Shown: piece after piece, positions 44,080-52,550 of the stretch
Layout of the letters: each line of letters begins with the position of its first letter
Position numbering within the stretch: the stretch's first letter is position 1
Assembly: GCA_963663365.2 (NCBI GenBank)
Contig: CAXXIH010000006.1
Location: 86,450 to 150,449 of the forward strand
From: G963663365 sp963663365
Lineage (GTDB): Bacteria > Hinthialibacterota > Hinthialibacteria > Hinthialibacterales > G963663365
Length of the DNA: 64,000 nt
Reading direction: 5' to 3'
Translations under genes and position numbers: made by a program
Notes under the pieces: model-generated
What the model was told of the DNA's origin: nothing
The model's input: the letters and a program-made list of their open reading frames with translations, nothing else
The model's database searches: none

Positions 44080-44278
44080 AATCATATCCTCCGAATTTCA
44101 TATGAAGTCAGATCGCTTTTTCAAAATTGAAAACGTGAATTCCGCTGTACCTGATTCATGGTGGCAAACGCTTTCAACACCGTCAACCAACATGGCACAA
44201 AAGGCGGGGGAGGACCGAAGAGTTGACTGAAAAAAAGTCCGGCAGTGAATGAGGGAAGCCTAATTAATACTATTAACG

Positions 44279-44818
44279 TTACTTGCCGCGCTTTTTACGC
44301 TCATCGGATAGCGAAACAACAGACGACCCGTTTTTCTTCTCTCGGGGCTGATCTTCAAGAGGCTTGATCCGGGTTGGGGCGCGCTCTTTGTCTTTTTCGT
44401 AGGCGGCCACGCTACAGAATCGGGCATTTTCCGATAGAACCAGCATTTCCGGTTGACATTCCAAATCGCCGACAAAAATACCTTCGCCTTGGATTTTCAG
44501 GCATCTGCGGGAATGGATTGTGCCTTTGAACTGCCCCTCAACAACGACCAAATTAGCGCTGACTTCTCCCTCAGCGCGTCCATCTGCAGCCACAATCACG
44601 GCATCTTGGCAATCGACATTGCCGCTAAATCCACCGGCGATCTCGACCCCCCGGCGGGCAACCAGCTCGCCGCGCATGAGTGTTCCGGGTGCGATGCGGG
44701 TTTGAATCTTGGGTTGGGGCGGGGGAGCGTACTCCTCCGCTTCCTCTTCTTCCTCAAGAACTTCTTCGCCGCCGATGTCCTCTTCGGTAAATGACCAGGG
44801 ATCGCGTTCGTTTGGCAT
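44279..44818 (-). CDS. bactofilin (polymer-forming cytoskeletal protein)
   Basis: 179 residues. The core (about 45-130) is a right-handed beta-helix: TLMRGELVARRGVEIAGGF, then NVDCQDAVIVAADGRAEGEV, ANLVVVEGQFKGTI and KIQGEGIFVGDLE, in short repeating turns. The N-terminus is acidic and Pro-rich (EEEEEAEEYAPPPQP), the C-terminus basic, as in bactofilins, which polymerise without nucleotide to shape cells or position cell-wall enzymes. No peptidase (M23) partner is adjacent. The MPNERD start has an AAGGTGAT site upstream. Confidence 0.85.
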   Translation of the reverse strand: MPNERDPWSFTEEDIGGEEVLEEEEEAEEYAPPPQPKIQTRIAPGTLMRGELVARRGVEIAGGFSGNVDCQDAVIVAADGRAEGEVSANLVVVEGQFKGTIHSRRCLKIQGEGIFVGDLECQPEMLVLSENARFCSVAAYEKDKERAPTRIKPLEDQPREKKNGSSVVSLSDERKKRGK

Positions 44819-44840
44819 ATCTATCACCTTCAAGGGTGAA

Positions 44841-45003
44841 CGGTACCAGGCTCAAGCCCGGCTTGCCACCCCAATCCCGTTTGCGGGATGCTTTCCTGGC
44901 TAACGATTGAGGTTACGAGCCGGTTCCTCCTTTCCGGCTGGTTTCCTGGCGGCGTCATCCCGGTCTCTCGACACTTGAGGCCAGGCCCGGTACCTTCAAC
45001 AAA
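44841..45003 (+). promoter_or_regulatory. structured leader upstream of nuoA
   Basis: Two perfect hairpins occur: ATCCCG-TTTG-CGGGAT near 44874-44890 and AGCCGG...CCGGCT near 44920-44941. A GGTACC with CTTGAG or CTCAAG nearby appears at both ends in inverted order (near 44842-44857 and 44970-44993). The whole can fold into a branched structure. nuoA starts at 45052 with AGGGAG upstream. I did not recognise a known riboswitch. Confidence 0.35.
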
Positions 45004-45051
45004 GGGATATTTCTACAAGAACGCAAAGCGCTTGCAGGGAGACTGTATCCG

Positions 45052-45468
45052 ATGGCTGAGTCGGAACTTCTGGTTTCGTATATACCCATTCTACTCATTG
45101 CTTTGGCTGCGGCGGCGTTTGCCGTCGGGAGTACCATTGGTTCATTCCTTTTGGGGAAAAAGAGACCCTCAGAGGCCAAGAATATGCCTTATGAATGCGG
45201 TATGGATCCAATTGGTGACGCACGAGAGCGCTTCAGTGTGAAGTTCTTTTTGGTTGCGATGAGTTTTGTCGTTTTCGATATTGAAGCGGTCTATTTCTTC
45301 CCGTGGGCGGTCATATACCGTTCCGCCATCCAAGCAGGCTTCGGGCTGTTTCTTTTTTTGGCGATACTCATTTTTGGGGCAATCTTGGTCCTGGGTCTGA
45401 TTTACGAATGGCGCCGTGGCGTGCTGGACTGGGGACCGTCTCCCAAAGGAGTGAAGAATGGGTCTTGA
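45052..45468 (+). CDS. nuoA: NADH-quinone oxidoreductase subunit A
   Basis: 138 residues with three membrane segments. The conserved loop is KNMPYECGMDPIGDARERFSV (split here), with the essential Glu-Cys-Gly, and SFVVFDIEAVYFFPWA follows, the family signature. It belongs to the membrane arm of complex I. It overlaps nuoB by 11 bases, and nuoBCD follow. The remaining nuo genes are not in this window. Confidence 0.95.
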   Translation: MAESELLVSYIPILLIALAAAAFAVGSTIGSFLLGKKRPSEAKNMPYECGMDPIGDARERFSVKFFLVAMSFVVFDIEAVYFFPWAVIYRSAIQAGFGLFLFLAILIFGAILVLGLIYEWRRGVLDWGPSPKGVKNGS

Positions 45469-46075
45469 AGAAAAAGTGGGTGAACTCCTAAAAGAAGGGG
45501 TCATCCTGACATCCATCGATACGGTCGTGAACTGGACGCGGAAGAATTCGATCTGGCCGTTGACCATGGGGCTTTCCTGCTGCGCGATCGAAATGATGGC
45601 GATGGGCGCAGCACGTTACGATATCTCCCGATTCGGCGCAGAAGTGTTCCGTCCCTCTCCTCGTCAGGCGGACCTAATGATTGTGGCGGGCACGCTGACC
45701 AAGAAGATGGCCCCGGTTGTTCGCAAGATTTGGGACCAAATGTCCGAACCAAAGTGGGCGATTGCCATGGGAGCATGCTCCTCATGTGGCGGCATGTTCA
45801 ATATTTACAGCGTTGTCCAAGGTGTGGATGAGGTCTTGCCGGTGGATGTTTATGTGCCCGGTTGTCCGCCCCGTCCGGAAGCGTTGATCTATGGGATTCT
45901 GCAACTTCAGAAAAAAATGGAGACCATGTCTCTTAAGGACAAAAAGCCTGAATTGACAATTCCGGATACTCCTGCATTGGGTAGTACTTATCTGGATGGC
46001 CCAAGCCTTCCGGTGATTCAGCCAAACGAAGCCGGCACAGAGGAAAAGGATAAACCGGAGACGGTAAACGCATAA
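45458..46075 (+). CDS. nuoB: NADH-quinone oxidoreductase subunit B
   Basis: 205 residues. It holds the N2 4Fe-4S cluster next to the quinone site: SCCAIEMMA gives C41 and C42, GACSSCGG and VPGCPPRPE complete the ligands. The AEVFRPSPRQADLMIVAG segment is characteristic. The C-terminal 35 residues (Pro- and Glu-rich) extend beyond the usual family end. The start overlaps nuoA. Confidence 0.96.
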   Translation: MGLEEKVGELLKEGVILTSIDTVVNWTRKNSIWPLTMGLSCCAIEMMAMGAARYDISRFGAEVFRPSPRQADLMIVAGTLTKKMAPVVRKIWDQMSEPKWAIAMGACSSCGGMFNIYSVVQGVDEVLPVDVYVPGCPPRPEALIYGILQLQKKMETMSLKDKKPELTIPDTPALGSTYLDGPSLPVIQPNEAGTEEKDKPETVNA

Positions 46076-46096
46076 TTCGTTACTGCGAGAGAAACC

Positions 46097-46622
46097 ATGC
46101 CCCGTAAGTCAATAACACCCGAACTCCGTGACCGGATCGTCTCTTTGGTACAAGAACATCTTCCGGGGGGCGATGACCGAGCACAAAGAATTTCGCGGAG
46201 AGTTGACCCTGGAGATTGTGCCTGAACGCCTTGTGGATGTATGCACCTTTCTGCGCGATCACGAAGACCTGCAATTCAAAATTTTGGCGGATTTAACCGC
46301 CGTTGATTATTACCCGCAAAGCGATCCCCGATTTGTGGTTTCTTACGATCTGCTTTCGGTATATCTCAAACACCGCTTGCGTCTTCATGCCGCGGCTTTG
46401 GGGGAGCCACCCACTGTGGAGACCGTTTCCGGCGTTTGGGCTACTGCCAACTGGCATGAGCGTGAATGCTGGGATCTTCTTGGGGTTAATTTTAGAAACC
46501 ATCCTGACCTGCGCCGGATCATGCTTCCGCCGGAATGGGTTGGGCATCCATTACGCAAAGACTACGAAGCAACAGAAGAAGAATCATTCGACTATCTGTC
46601 GAAGCCGATTGCAAACGAATAG
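46097..46622 (+). CDS. nuoC: NADH-quinone oxidoreductase subunit C, frameshifted as read
   Basis: Peripheral-arm subunit of complex I. As read the gene is split: an ATG at 46097 gives MPRKSITPELRDRIVSLVQE in one frame, and the main body from ATG 46173 (MTEHKEFRGELTLEIV through LADLTAVDYYP and NFRNHPDLRRIMLPPEW) is in another. Removing one base in the run of six G (46165-46170) joins them into 174 residues, normal for NuoC, with HLPGAMTEHKEFRGEL reading smoothly. The inner ATG could still give a 149-residue product. Confidence 0.85.
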
Positions 46623-46631
46623 GTAAGGGAA

Positions 46632-47859
46632 ATGCCGTATCGCGTCGATTTCCAAACCGATCGCTCTATTTCCGAAGGGCTTAAACGTCAGGGCCCCGGG
46701 AACATGATCATTAATATGGGCCCGCAACATCCGTCCACACACGGTGTTTTACGACTCGTGCTGGAATTGGACGGTGAGGAAGTTGTGGACTGCGTCCCTG
46801 ATGTCGGCTATCTGCACCGGGGCATGGAAAAGCTGGCCGAGATAAAGGGTTATCATCGCTTTATTCCCTACACGGACCGTATGGATTACATGAATCCTAT
46901 GGGGAACAACACTGCGTATTGTTTGGCGGTGGAGAAACTCCTGGGAGTCGAGTGCACAGAACGTGCACAATACATCCGCGTGATTTTATGTGAGTTGGCG
47001 CGGATTTCTTCTCATTTGTTGTGGCTCGGCACGGCCGCCTTGGATATTGGGGCTATGACGGCTTTTCTCTACACATTCCGCGAGAGAGAAAAGATTTATG
47101 ACATTTTCGAGGAAGTTTGTGGTGCAAGATTTACGGTGTCTTATATGCGCATCGGCGGTGTAAGTGTCGATGTCCCCGAGCATTTCAAAGATATGTGTCA
47201 GCTGTTCATCGATGATTTTGCATTCCGGGTCGATGAATACGAAGATCTGCTGACCGGAAACCGAATTTGGGTGGAACGTACAAAAGGTGTCGCACCAATT
47301 TCGGCCGAGAAAGCCATGTCTTATGGAATGAGCGGCGCTTGTTTGCGTGGAAGCGGCGTGGATTGGGACATTCGCCGGGACGAGCCGTATTTAGTCTATG
47401 ACCGTATGGAGTTCGATATTCCTCTTGGTGAAAACGGAGACACCTTTGACCGCTATGTCTGCCGTATTGAAGAGATGCGCCAATCCCCGCCGGATTATCC
47501 AACAGGCTCTTGAGCAAATGCCTGAAGGCCCGGTGAAGATCGATGACTATAAGGTCATTCTTCCTCCGCGTGAAAAAATCAAAACCAGCATGGAAGCGTT
47601 GATCCATCATTTCCTCCTGACTTCCGAGGGAATCAAAGTCCCCGAAGGCGAAGTGTATAGCGCAATTGAAGCGCCCAAGGGCGAATTGGGTTTCCATGTT
47701 GTGGGTGATGGCAGCGGGCATCCCAAGCGGTTACGGGTTCGGTCACCGAGTTTTGTAAATCTTTCCGCGCTACCGGAGATGGTAAAAGGCTGCTTGGTTG
47801 CGGATGTGGTTGCGGCGATTGGAACCATCGATTTGGTCCTTGGAGATTGTGACCGGTAA
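46632..47859 (+). CDS. nuoD: NADH-quinone oxidoreductase subunit D, frameshifted as read
   Basis: Quinone-site subunit of complex I (49 kDa type). The first part (46632-47513) shows MGPQHPSTHGVLRLVLE and LHRGMEKLAE, then stops early after EEMRQS. The rest continues in another frame from about 47488, with RIIQQALEQMPEGPV, KVILPPREKIKTSMEALIHH and VPEGEVYSAIEAPKGELG. One extra base in the segment 47484-47493 (CCCC then GCCGG) explains it; without it the protein is 408 residues, the usual length. AAGGGAA precedes the ATG, 10 bases after nuoC. Confidence 0.9.
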
Positions 47860-47892
47860 CAAAGTGGTTTTATAAGTTTATTCAATTGAAAG

Positions 47893-47919
47893 CGCCCGGT
47901 ATTTTCCGGGCGTTTTTTT
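47893..47919 (+). terminator. rho-independent terminator after nuoD
   Basis: Stem CGCCCGG (47893-47899) with CCGGGCG (47906-47912) and a run of seven T. It ends the short nuoABCD transcript, so the other nuo genes cannot be simple downstream members. Confidence 0.9.
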
Positions 47920-47992
47920 AACATTACGATTGACCAGCGGCGTTGCAGGCTGGAAACTATATGCAGAATTGAATCTTTCCTGGGAGGATGCC

Positions 47993-49281
47993 ATGAGCCA
48001 GAAGTCAACCAGCCGCCGCGATTTTGTCAGTACAACGATCAAAGCCGGAGCCGCGATCAGCGCCGTCTCCGGATTTACAGCCAAAAGCTACGCACGGGTG
48101 CCTGGAGCAAACGAAAGAATCCGGGTCGGTTTGATTGGCTGTGGCGGGCGGGGCAGCTGGCATATCGGCTGGCTGCAACGTACGGCCGAAGCGGGACAGA
48201 ACGTGGAAGTTGTGGCGGGGTGCGATATCTGGAATGAGAGGCGGCGCAGGGCTGCAGAGATCATCCAAGAACGGTTTGAATTTGAAAGTGAACCCACGAC
48301 CTACAAGGATCATGAAGATCTTTTGGCTCGTGACGATATACATGCTGTAGTGATTGCCACCGCAGACCACCAACATTGCACACATCTTCGCGATGCGGTC
48401 AACGCCGGTAAAGATGCGTATGTGGAAAAGCCGATTGCCTTGGAACTCGATGATCTCAATAAAACAATCGATGTCGTTAAAGCATCTGACCGTATTGTGC
48501 AATTCGGAACTCAGGGGCGTAGCAGCAAAGGTGCTTTGGCCGCTAAAAAATTCATCCAAGAAGGCGGCCTCGGAAAAATCATTCGGGTTGAGGAATCGCG
48601 TAGCGCGTATAATCCCTATTGGAATTTCTACAAGAATCCGGAAAAAGAATCCGATACGGATTGGAAGCGGTTTTTGATGCATCTTCCTTACCGTCCTTTC
48701 GATGCGGATATGCACGGAGCCTGGATGGGATATTTGGGTTGCTCAAACCGGTACTGTGGGGGGCTGGATGAGTCATATGAGCGATTTTGTTCATTTCCTG
48801 ATGGATGCTGACTTCCCGACAACTGCTGTGGGGCATTGCGGCATTTATGCAACAACATCGGGTTCCGGGCCGGACTGCACCTGATACAGTCACTGCGATT
48901 GTTGATTACAAAGAAGGTTTCACGACTTGCTTCACGACGCACTTTGGCAACGGAGCGAATAATTACGATCGGATTTTCGGAAGCAAAGGAACGATGCGAA
49001 TTTTGGATCCTGATGGAAATATCGATGGGGTTAAACCCACCGTGTCTTCAGATGGCAGCGAAGCTCCGGATAAAGTTCCCGACGGAATTGTGCTGGAAGA
49101 AATTCCGCAGGACGATCATATGATGAATTGGGTCAAATGCATGCGCAGCCGTGAACAACCTCACGCCCATGCGGAATGGGGTTATAAACACGGTGTGGCT
49201 GTGATCTTGGCTGACCGGGCGTGTGTGGAAGGACGCAAAATGCGTTTCGATCCGGAACAACGCAAAATCCTCCCGGCATAG
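47993..49281 (+). CDS. Gfo/Idh/MocA oxidoreductase, two frameshifts as read
   Basis: Tat-exported (SRRDFVSTTIKAG) NAD(P)-dependent oxidoreductase. The Rossmann start is RVGLIGCGGRG, with DAYVEKPIAL for the EKP motif. The gene is read in three frames: 47993 to about 48748, about 48750 to 48870, and about 48872 to 49281. Removing one base in AACCGG (48748-48751) gives CSNGTVGGWMSHMSDF; removing one in GGGCCGG (about 48867-48873) gives SGSGRTAPDTVTAIVDY. The repaired length is 428 residues, normal for this exported group. GGGAGG precedes the ATG. Substrate unknown; members often modify sugars. Confidence 0.8.
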
Positions 49282-49311
49282 GATATTTGTAATCCGGAAT
49301 TTTCTTTTTAT

Positions 49312-50751
49312 TTAACTTTCCCAGCCTTGTTGTCCCGGCCATGTAGCGTCGAGGTCTTGTTGGGTGAATTTATGACTTCCGGGAATCCAGTTTTTAATAT
49401 CTCCTTTTGTGGTTTGCACTTCCCAGGAGTCCCCATAGCGGCGCATGGTTTCGTGCAAACGTTCCCGGTATGCGGCAACGAGTGAAGATGATTGCCCGGC
49501 GAGATTTTGCATTTGGTAGGGATCTTCGTGCAGATCGAAAAGCAACCACGGTTTTCGATTGGCTTCGGCATAAAGGTGGGTTTGGGTTCGTACCGCCCGC
49601 CACCCCGGCCAGGGGAGATATCCATAGGGCATGGTTAGGAATGTTTGTTCAGGGCCGGTCTTATTTTTGCCTATCCAATAAGCGGATATGTCCTGACCAT
49701 CTGTTGCCGGGGCCTCCAAACCCACGAGGCCGCAAAGAGTTGGGTAGACATCGACCATTCCGAATGGGGCATCCAAAACACGGCCCGCCGGAATACCCTC
49801 GGGCCAACGCACCAAGAATGGGATGATGCAAGATTCATCGAACGGCCACCGTTTGAATTTAAGGCCTTGGCAACCGAGCTGATCACCATGATCACTGGTA
49901 TAGATCACGATGGTGTTATCGGCAATTCCTAATTCGTCGAGTGTTTGAAGCAACCTTCCGAAAGCGGCATCAAGGCTTTCGATGAGGCCGTAATATTTTG
50001 GTGTGACTTTTTCGGCAAATGCTCTTGCTTCATAACCGGGGATATTGGGCCGATAGAGGATGTCATATTCACGCTCAAAAGCTGGGGGCGGTGTATAGGG
50101 AGTATGCGGCGGACCCCAGCTAAGACCTAAACACCAAGGTTGGTCCTTGTGTTTTTTGATGAATTCCTGGGCGAGTTCGACCTGACGGTCAGGCTCGTAA
50201 CCTATCTCGCGTATGGGCTCGGGTTTATCACGGTAATATTGGAATTCAAAATAGTGGTGACCGGTTTCTAATGCGGCCCAATCATCGTAGCCGAAACGGT
50301 GCGGACCGGGCGGTATAAAACCGTGAGCGTCCTTGGGAGTAGGACCGAACAAATGCCATTTGCCGATATATCCGGTGGCATAGCCTGCGCTACGAAAGGT
50401 TTTGCCTAGAGTCTGGAAATCAGTATCAAGTCCAATCGTATTGGTAAGAATTCCATGGTTTTGGGCATAAAGACCGGTTTGAAGCGTAGCTCTGCTGGGG
50501 CAACAGACAGGTGTGTTACTAACAGCATTGGTGCAGCGTATGCCTTGATCCGCAAAGCGGTCGAAGTTGGGCGTAGCGATCGCTGTTTCTCCATAACAGC
50601 CCATGGCTGCGGCCCGGTGCTGATCGCTGAATACATATAGAATATTCGGTTTTTGCTTTTGTTTTGTATGATCGGCGGCCACAGGCAAAGCTGCCGATAG
50701 CGCAACGCCGGCCATACCTTTTGCAAAATTTCTGCGATTCATTTGAGTCAT
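49312..50751 (-). CDS. Tat-exported sulfatase
   Basis: 479 residues, type I sulfatase of the alkaline phosphatase superfamily. The N-terminus MNRRNFAKGMAGVALSAAL is a Tat-type signal. The formylglycine signature is VCCPSRATLQTG (C83-x-P-S-R), the metal site begins FSDQHR, and TSDHGDQLG and HTPYTPP contribute other ligands. It removes sulfate from sugars or aromatic esters in the periplasm; an anaerobic maturase gene is not in the window. AAGGTGGC lies before the first ATG. It is 15 bases downstream of a pseudopilin gene and probably co-transcribed with it. Confidence 0.93.
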   Translation of the reverse strand: MTQMNRRNFAKGMAGVALSAALPVAADHTKQKQKPNILYVFSDQHRAAAMGCYGETAIATPNFDRFADQGIRCTNAVSNTPVCCPSRATLQTGLYAQNHGILTNTIGLDTDFQTLGKTFRSAGYATGYIGKWHLFGPTPKDAHGFIPPGPHRFGYDDWAALETGHHYFEFQYYRDKPEPIREIGYEPDRQVELAQEFIKKHKDQPWCLGLSWGPPHTPYTPPPAFEREYDILYRPNIPGYEARAFAEKVTPKYYGLIESLDAAFGRLLQTLDELGIADNTIVIYTSDHGDQLGCQGLKFKRWPFDESCIIPFLVRWPEGIPAGRVLDAPFGMVDVYPTLCGLVGLEAPATDGQDISAYWIGKNKTGPEQTFLTMPYGYLPWPGWRAVRTQTHLYAEANRKPWLLFDLHEDPYQMQNLAGQSSSLVAAYRERLHETMRRYGDSWEVQTTKGDIKNWIPGSHKFTQQDLDATWPGQQGWES

Positions 50752-50766
50752 TGTATTGCCACCTTG

Positions 50767-51327
50767 TTAGGGGCCAAAACGGTCAATGTCACCGTCACTA
50801 TTAATTCCGTTGGAGGCGTTATAAAGAACGATTTGGCCTTGGCCACCCATTGATGAGTCCGGTTCATAATCTTGATCCGGACCGGCGCCGTGCAGAACCC
50901 ACCGGCCCAGACGGCTTTTTTCATCCGGCATGAATAAAAATTGACTATTTTCTTTTTTCCCTTTGTCGGCGACTTCAGGTTCCCAAAAGGGATAGGCGCG
51001 CTCAAGAACATCTACAAATGTTTTTGAAAGAAACGGGTCGACCGGGATTGTATTCATATAGGCAATGGGAGACGTGAGTTTGGCCAGACGGGCGTATCGA
51101 AGATATGCCGATGTATCAGGTGTTGGAGGATAGATGTTGTTATCCAAACGATAGCTCTCTAGGGCTGTAGCAAGCGAGCGGTGATCGGCTTCGGTCTGTG
51201 CCACCTTCGCACGAATTTGTGCATTCAAGAAATTAGGCACGGCGATTGCCGCTAAAATGCCGATAATGGCCACGACAATCAGCAATTCGATAAGTGTAAA
51301 GGCGTGATCTTTGTGAATCGTATTCAT
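50767..51327 (-). CDS. type II secretion/type IV pseudopilin
   Basis: 186 residues. The pilin helix is FTLIELLIVVAIIGILAA, with Glu(+5), Pro22 and FLNAQIRA. Unusually, the residue before Phe(+1) is Ala rather than Gly (KDHA/FTLIE), which some prepilin peptidases accept poorly. GGTGG just upstream favours the inner ATG. The C-terminal part ends with QGQIVLYNASNGINSDGDID, like the ends of the tandem pseudopilins at 11-12.6 kb but otherwise divergent. It sits between a paralogue pair of membrane proteins and the sulfatase. Confidence 0.85.
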   Translation of the reverse strand: MNTIHKDHAFTLIELLIVVAIIGILAAIAVPNFLNAQIRAKVAQTEADHRSLATALESYRLDNNIYPPTPDTSAYLRYARLAKLTSPIAYMNTIPVDPFLSKTFVDVLERAYPFWEPEVADKGKKENSQFLFMPDEKSRLGRWVLHGAGPDQDYEPDSSMGGQGQIVLYNASNGINSDGDIDRFGP

Positions 51328-51424
51328 GTATTCCACCACAACAGATTTTAATTAGATCAATTCTACATGAGAAAATTTATTTTTGCAGCCGGATTGGAAT
51401 GAATTAATTGAAGGATGCTGAAAA

Positions 51425-52354
51425 CTAATTCCGTTTAGATGGGAACTTGGGATTGCCTTTCATGCGGAAATTGTCAAATTCAATTGAAACCTGTCTGTAA
51501 CTTTGGTAAATGAATAGCACCAAATCTGTGCGCGGTTCAAAAAAACATTCCGCTCTCGGCATCTCCGATTGGATGTTAAGTCCCTGTGGCGGACCATCGA
51601 TTTGAAAGAAGATGCCATTTTGTTGGATCTGATTTGTGTCAAAGTCCGGTTTGCTTAAAACCGAATTGAAACGGAGCCAATTATGCGGATTCCAGACGTA
51701 ACTTTGACCTTGGACAACGATCTGCGTTAAGTCTTTGGGTGATGAAGAGTAGATGCCCGAGGCCGTGATATTCATGCCGGGAGGAAATGCAGTATCACGG
51801 AATCCACCCAAAGTATTAAATATGCCCGGTCTGCGGTCTCGTTGCGGCTTGTTCTCCTGCCAGCCTTTTTCCTGTGAATAGCAGAACAATCCCATAAAAT
51901 CTGTATGTTCAAATCGCAACGTTGCGGCTATCGATGGCATGAGCGGGGGGCTATCAAGTGTTTGGGTGGAGATTTCAGGTGTGCCAAAACCTATGCCGAT
52001 CCAGCAGGAACCGGAGCGAGGAGGCCCCTCGGGAAAACGCACATCGAAACGTACGGTGACCGGATATTCAAGCAACTCCGCATCGATTTGACGGTCTAAC
52101 GTGAGCAGCCAATTGGGGGATCCATCAGGATTCGGCAATGCCGCAATGATCCCGTCGGATGCAGCCCATAATCCTGTCTGCACTTCCCATTGATCAAGAT
52201 TATTACAGGAATCGATAACGGTTGAATAATGCCGCTGCCGGTGCAGGAAATAGGGGATCATTCCGGCCGCAATTAAACAGAAAATGGATATGGCTATTGC
52301 GGCCTCGAGTACATGTTTGCGGATTGCGCGTTTGCGAATTGTTGCTGCTTCCAT
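51425..52354 (-). CDS. membrane-anchored jelly-roll protein with pilin-like helix (paralogue 1)
   Basis: 309 residues from the ATG at 52354, which has AAGGGGAG four bases upstream. A basic leader (RKRAIRKH) precedes a single helix LEAAIAISIFCLIAAGMI. Counting from Glu17 as position 5, Pro34 falls at position 22 and YFLHRQ matches pilin NFLNAQ, but no Gly/Phe cleavage site is present. The rest is beta-rich: IDSCNNLDQWEVQTGLWAA, then VRFDVRFPEG and CWIGIGFG, like laminin-G/DUF1080-type sandwiches. It is clearly paralogous to the gene at 52551. Function unknown. Confidence 0.65.
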   Translation of the reverse strand: MEAATIRKRAIRKHVLEAAIAISIFCLIAAGMIPYFLHRQRHYSTVIDSCNNLDQWEVQTGLWAASDGIIAALPNPDGSPNWLLTLDRQIDAELLEYPVTVRFDVRFPEGPPRSGSCWIGIGFGTPEISTQTLDSPPLMPSIAATLRFEHTDFMGLFCYSQEKGWQENKPQRDRRPGIFNTLGGFRDTAFPPGMNITASGIYSSSPKDLTQIVVQGQSYVWNPHNWLRFNSVLSKPDFDTNQIQQNGIFFQIDGPPQGLNIQSEMPRAECFFEPRTDLVLFIYQSYRQVSIEFDNFRMKGNPKFPSKRN

Positions 52355-52550
52355 AAAACTCCCCTTGGAGTTCAACGATGTTGCCTTGGACAAATATCCA
52401 TCAAAATCGCCGCGACGATAGCATTTCCAATTAATTTACGCCGAGACTTTTTGACCCCGATTGCACCTAAAGATAACACTTTTAATGCCGATTGCCTACT
52501 TGAAAAGCAGAAAAATATTCGTCAATTTGAGAGAAAAGACGCTTACATTG

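Noticed and set aside
46160..46175. Programmed frameshift in nuoC
   Set aside because: No slippery site of known type, and neighbouring genes show the same kind of surplus base, so an error is simpler.
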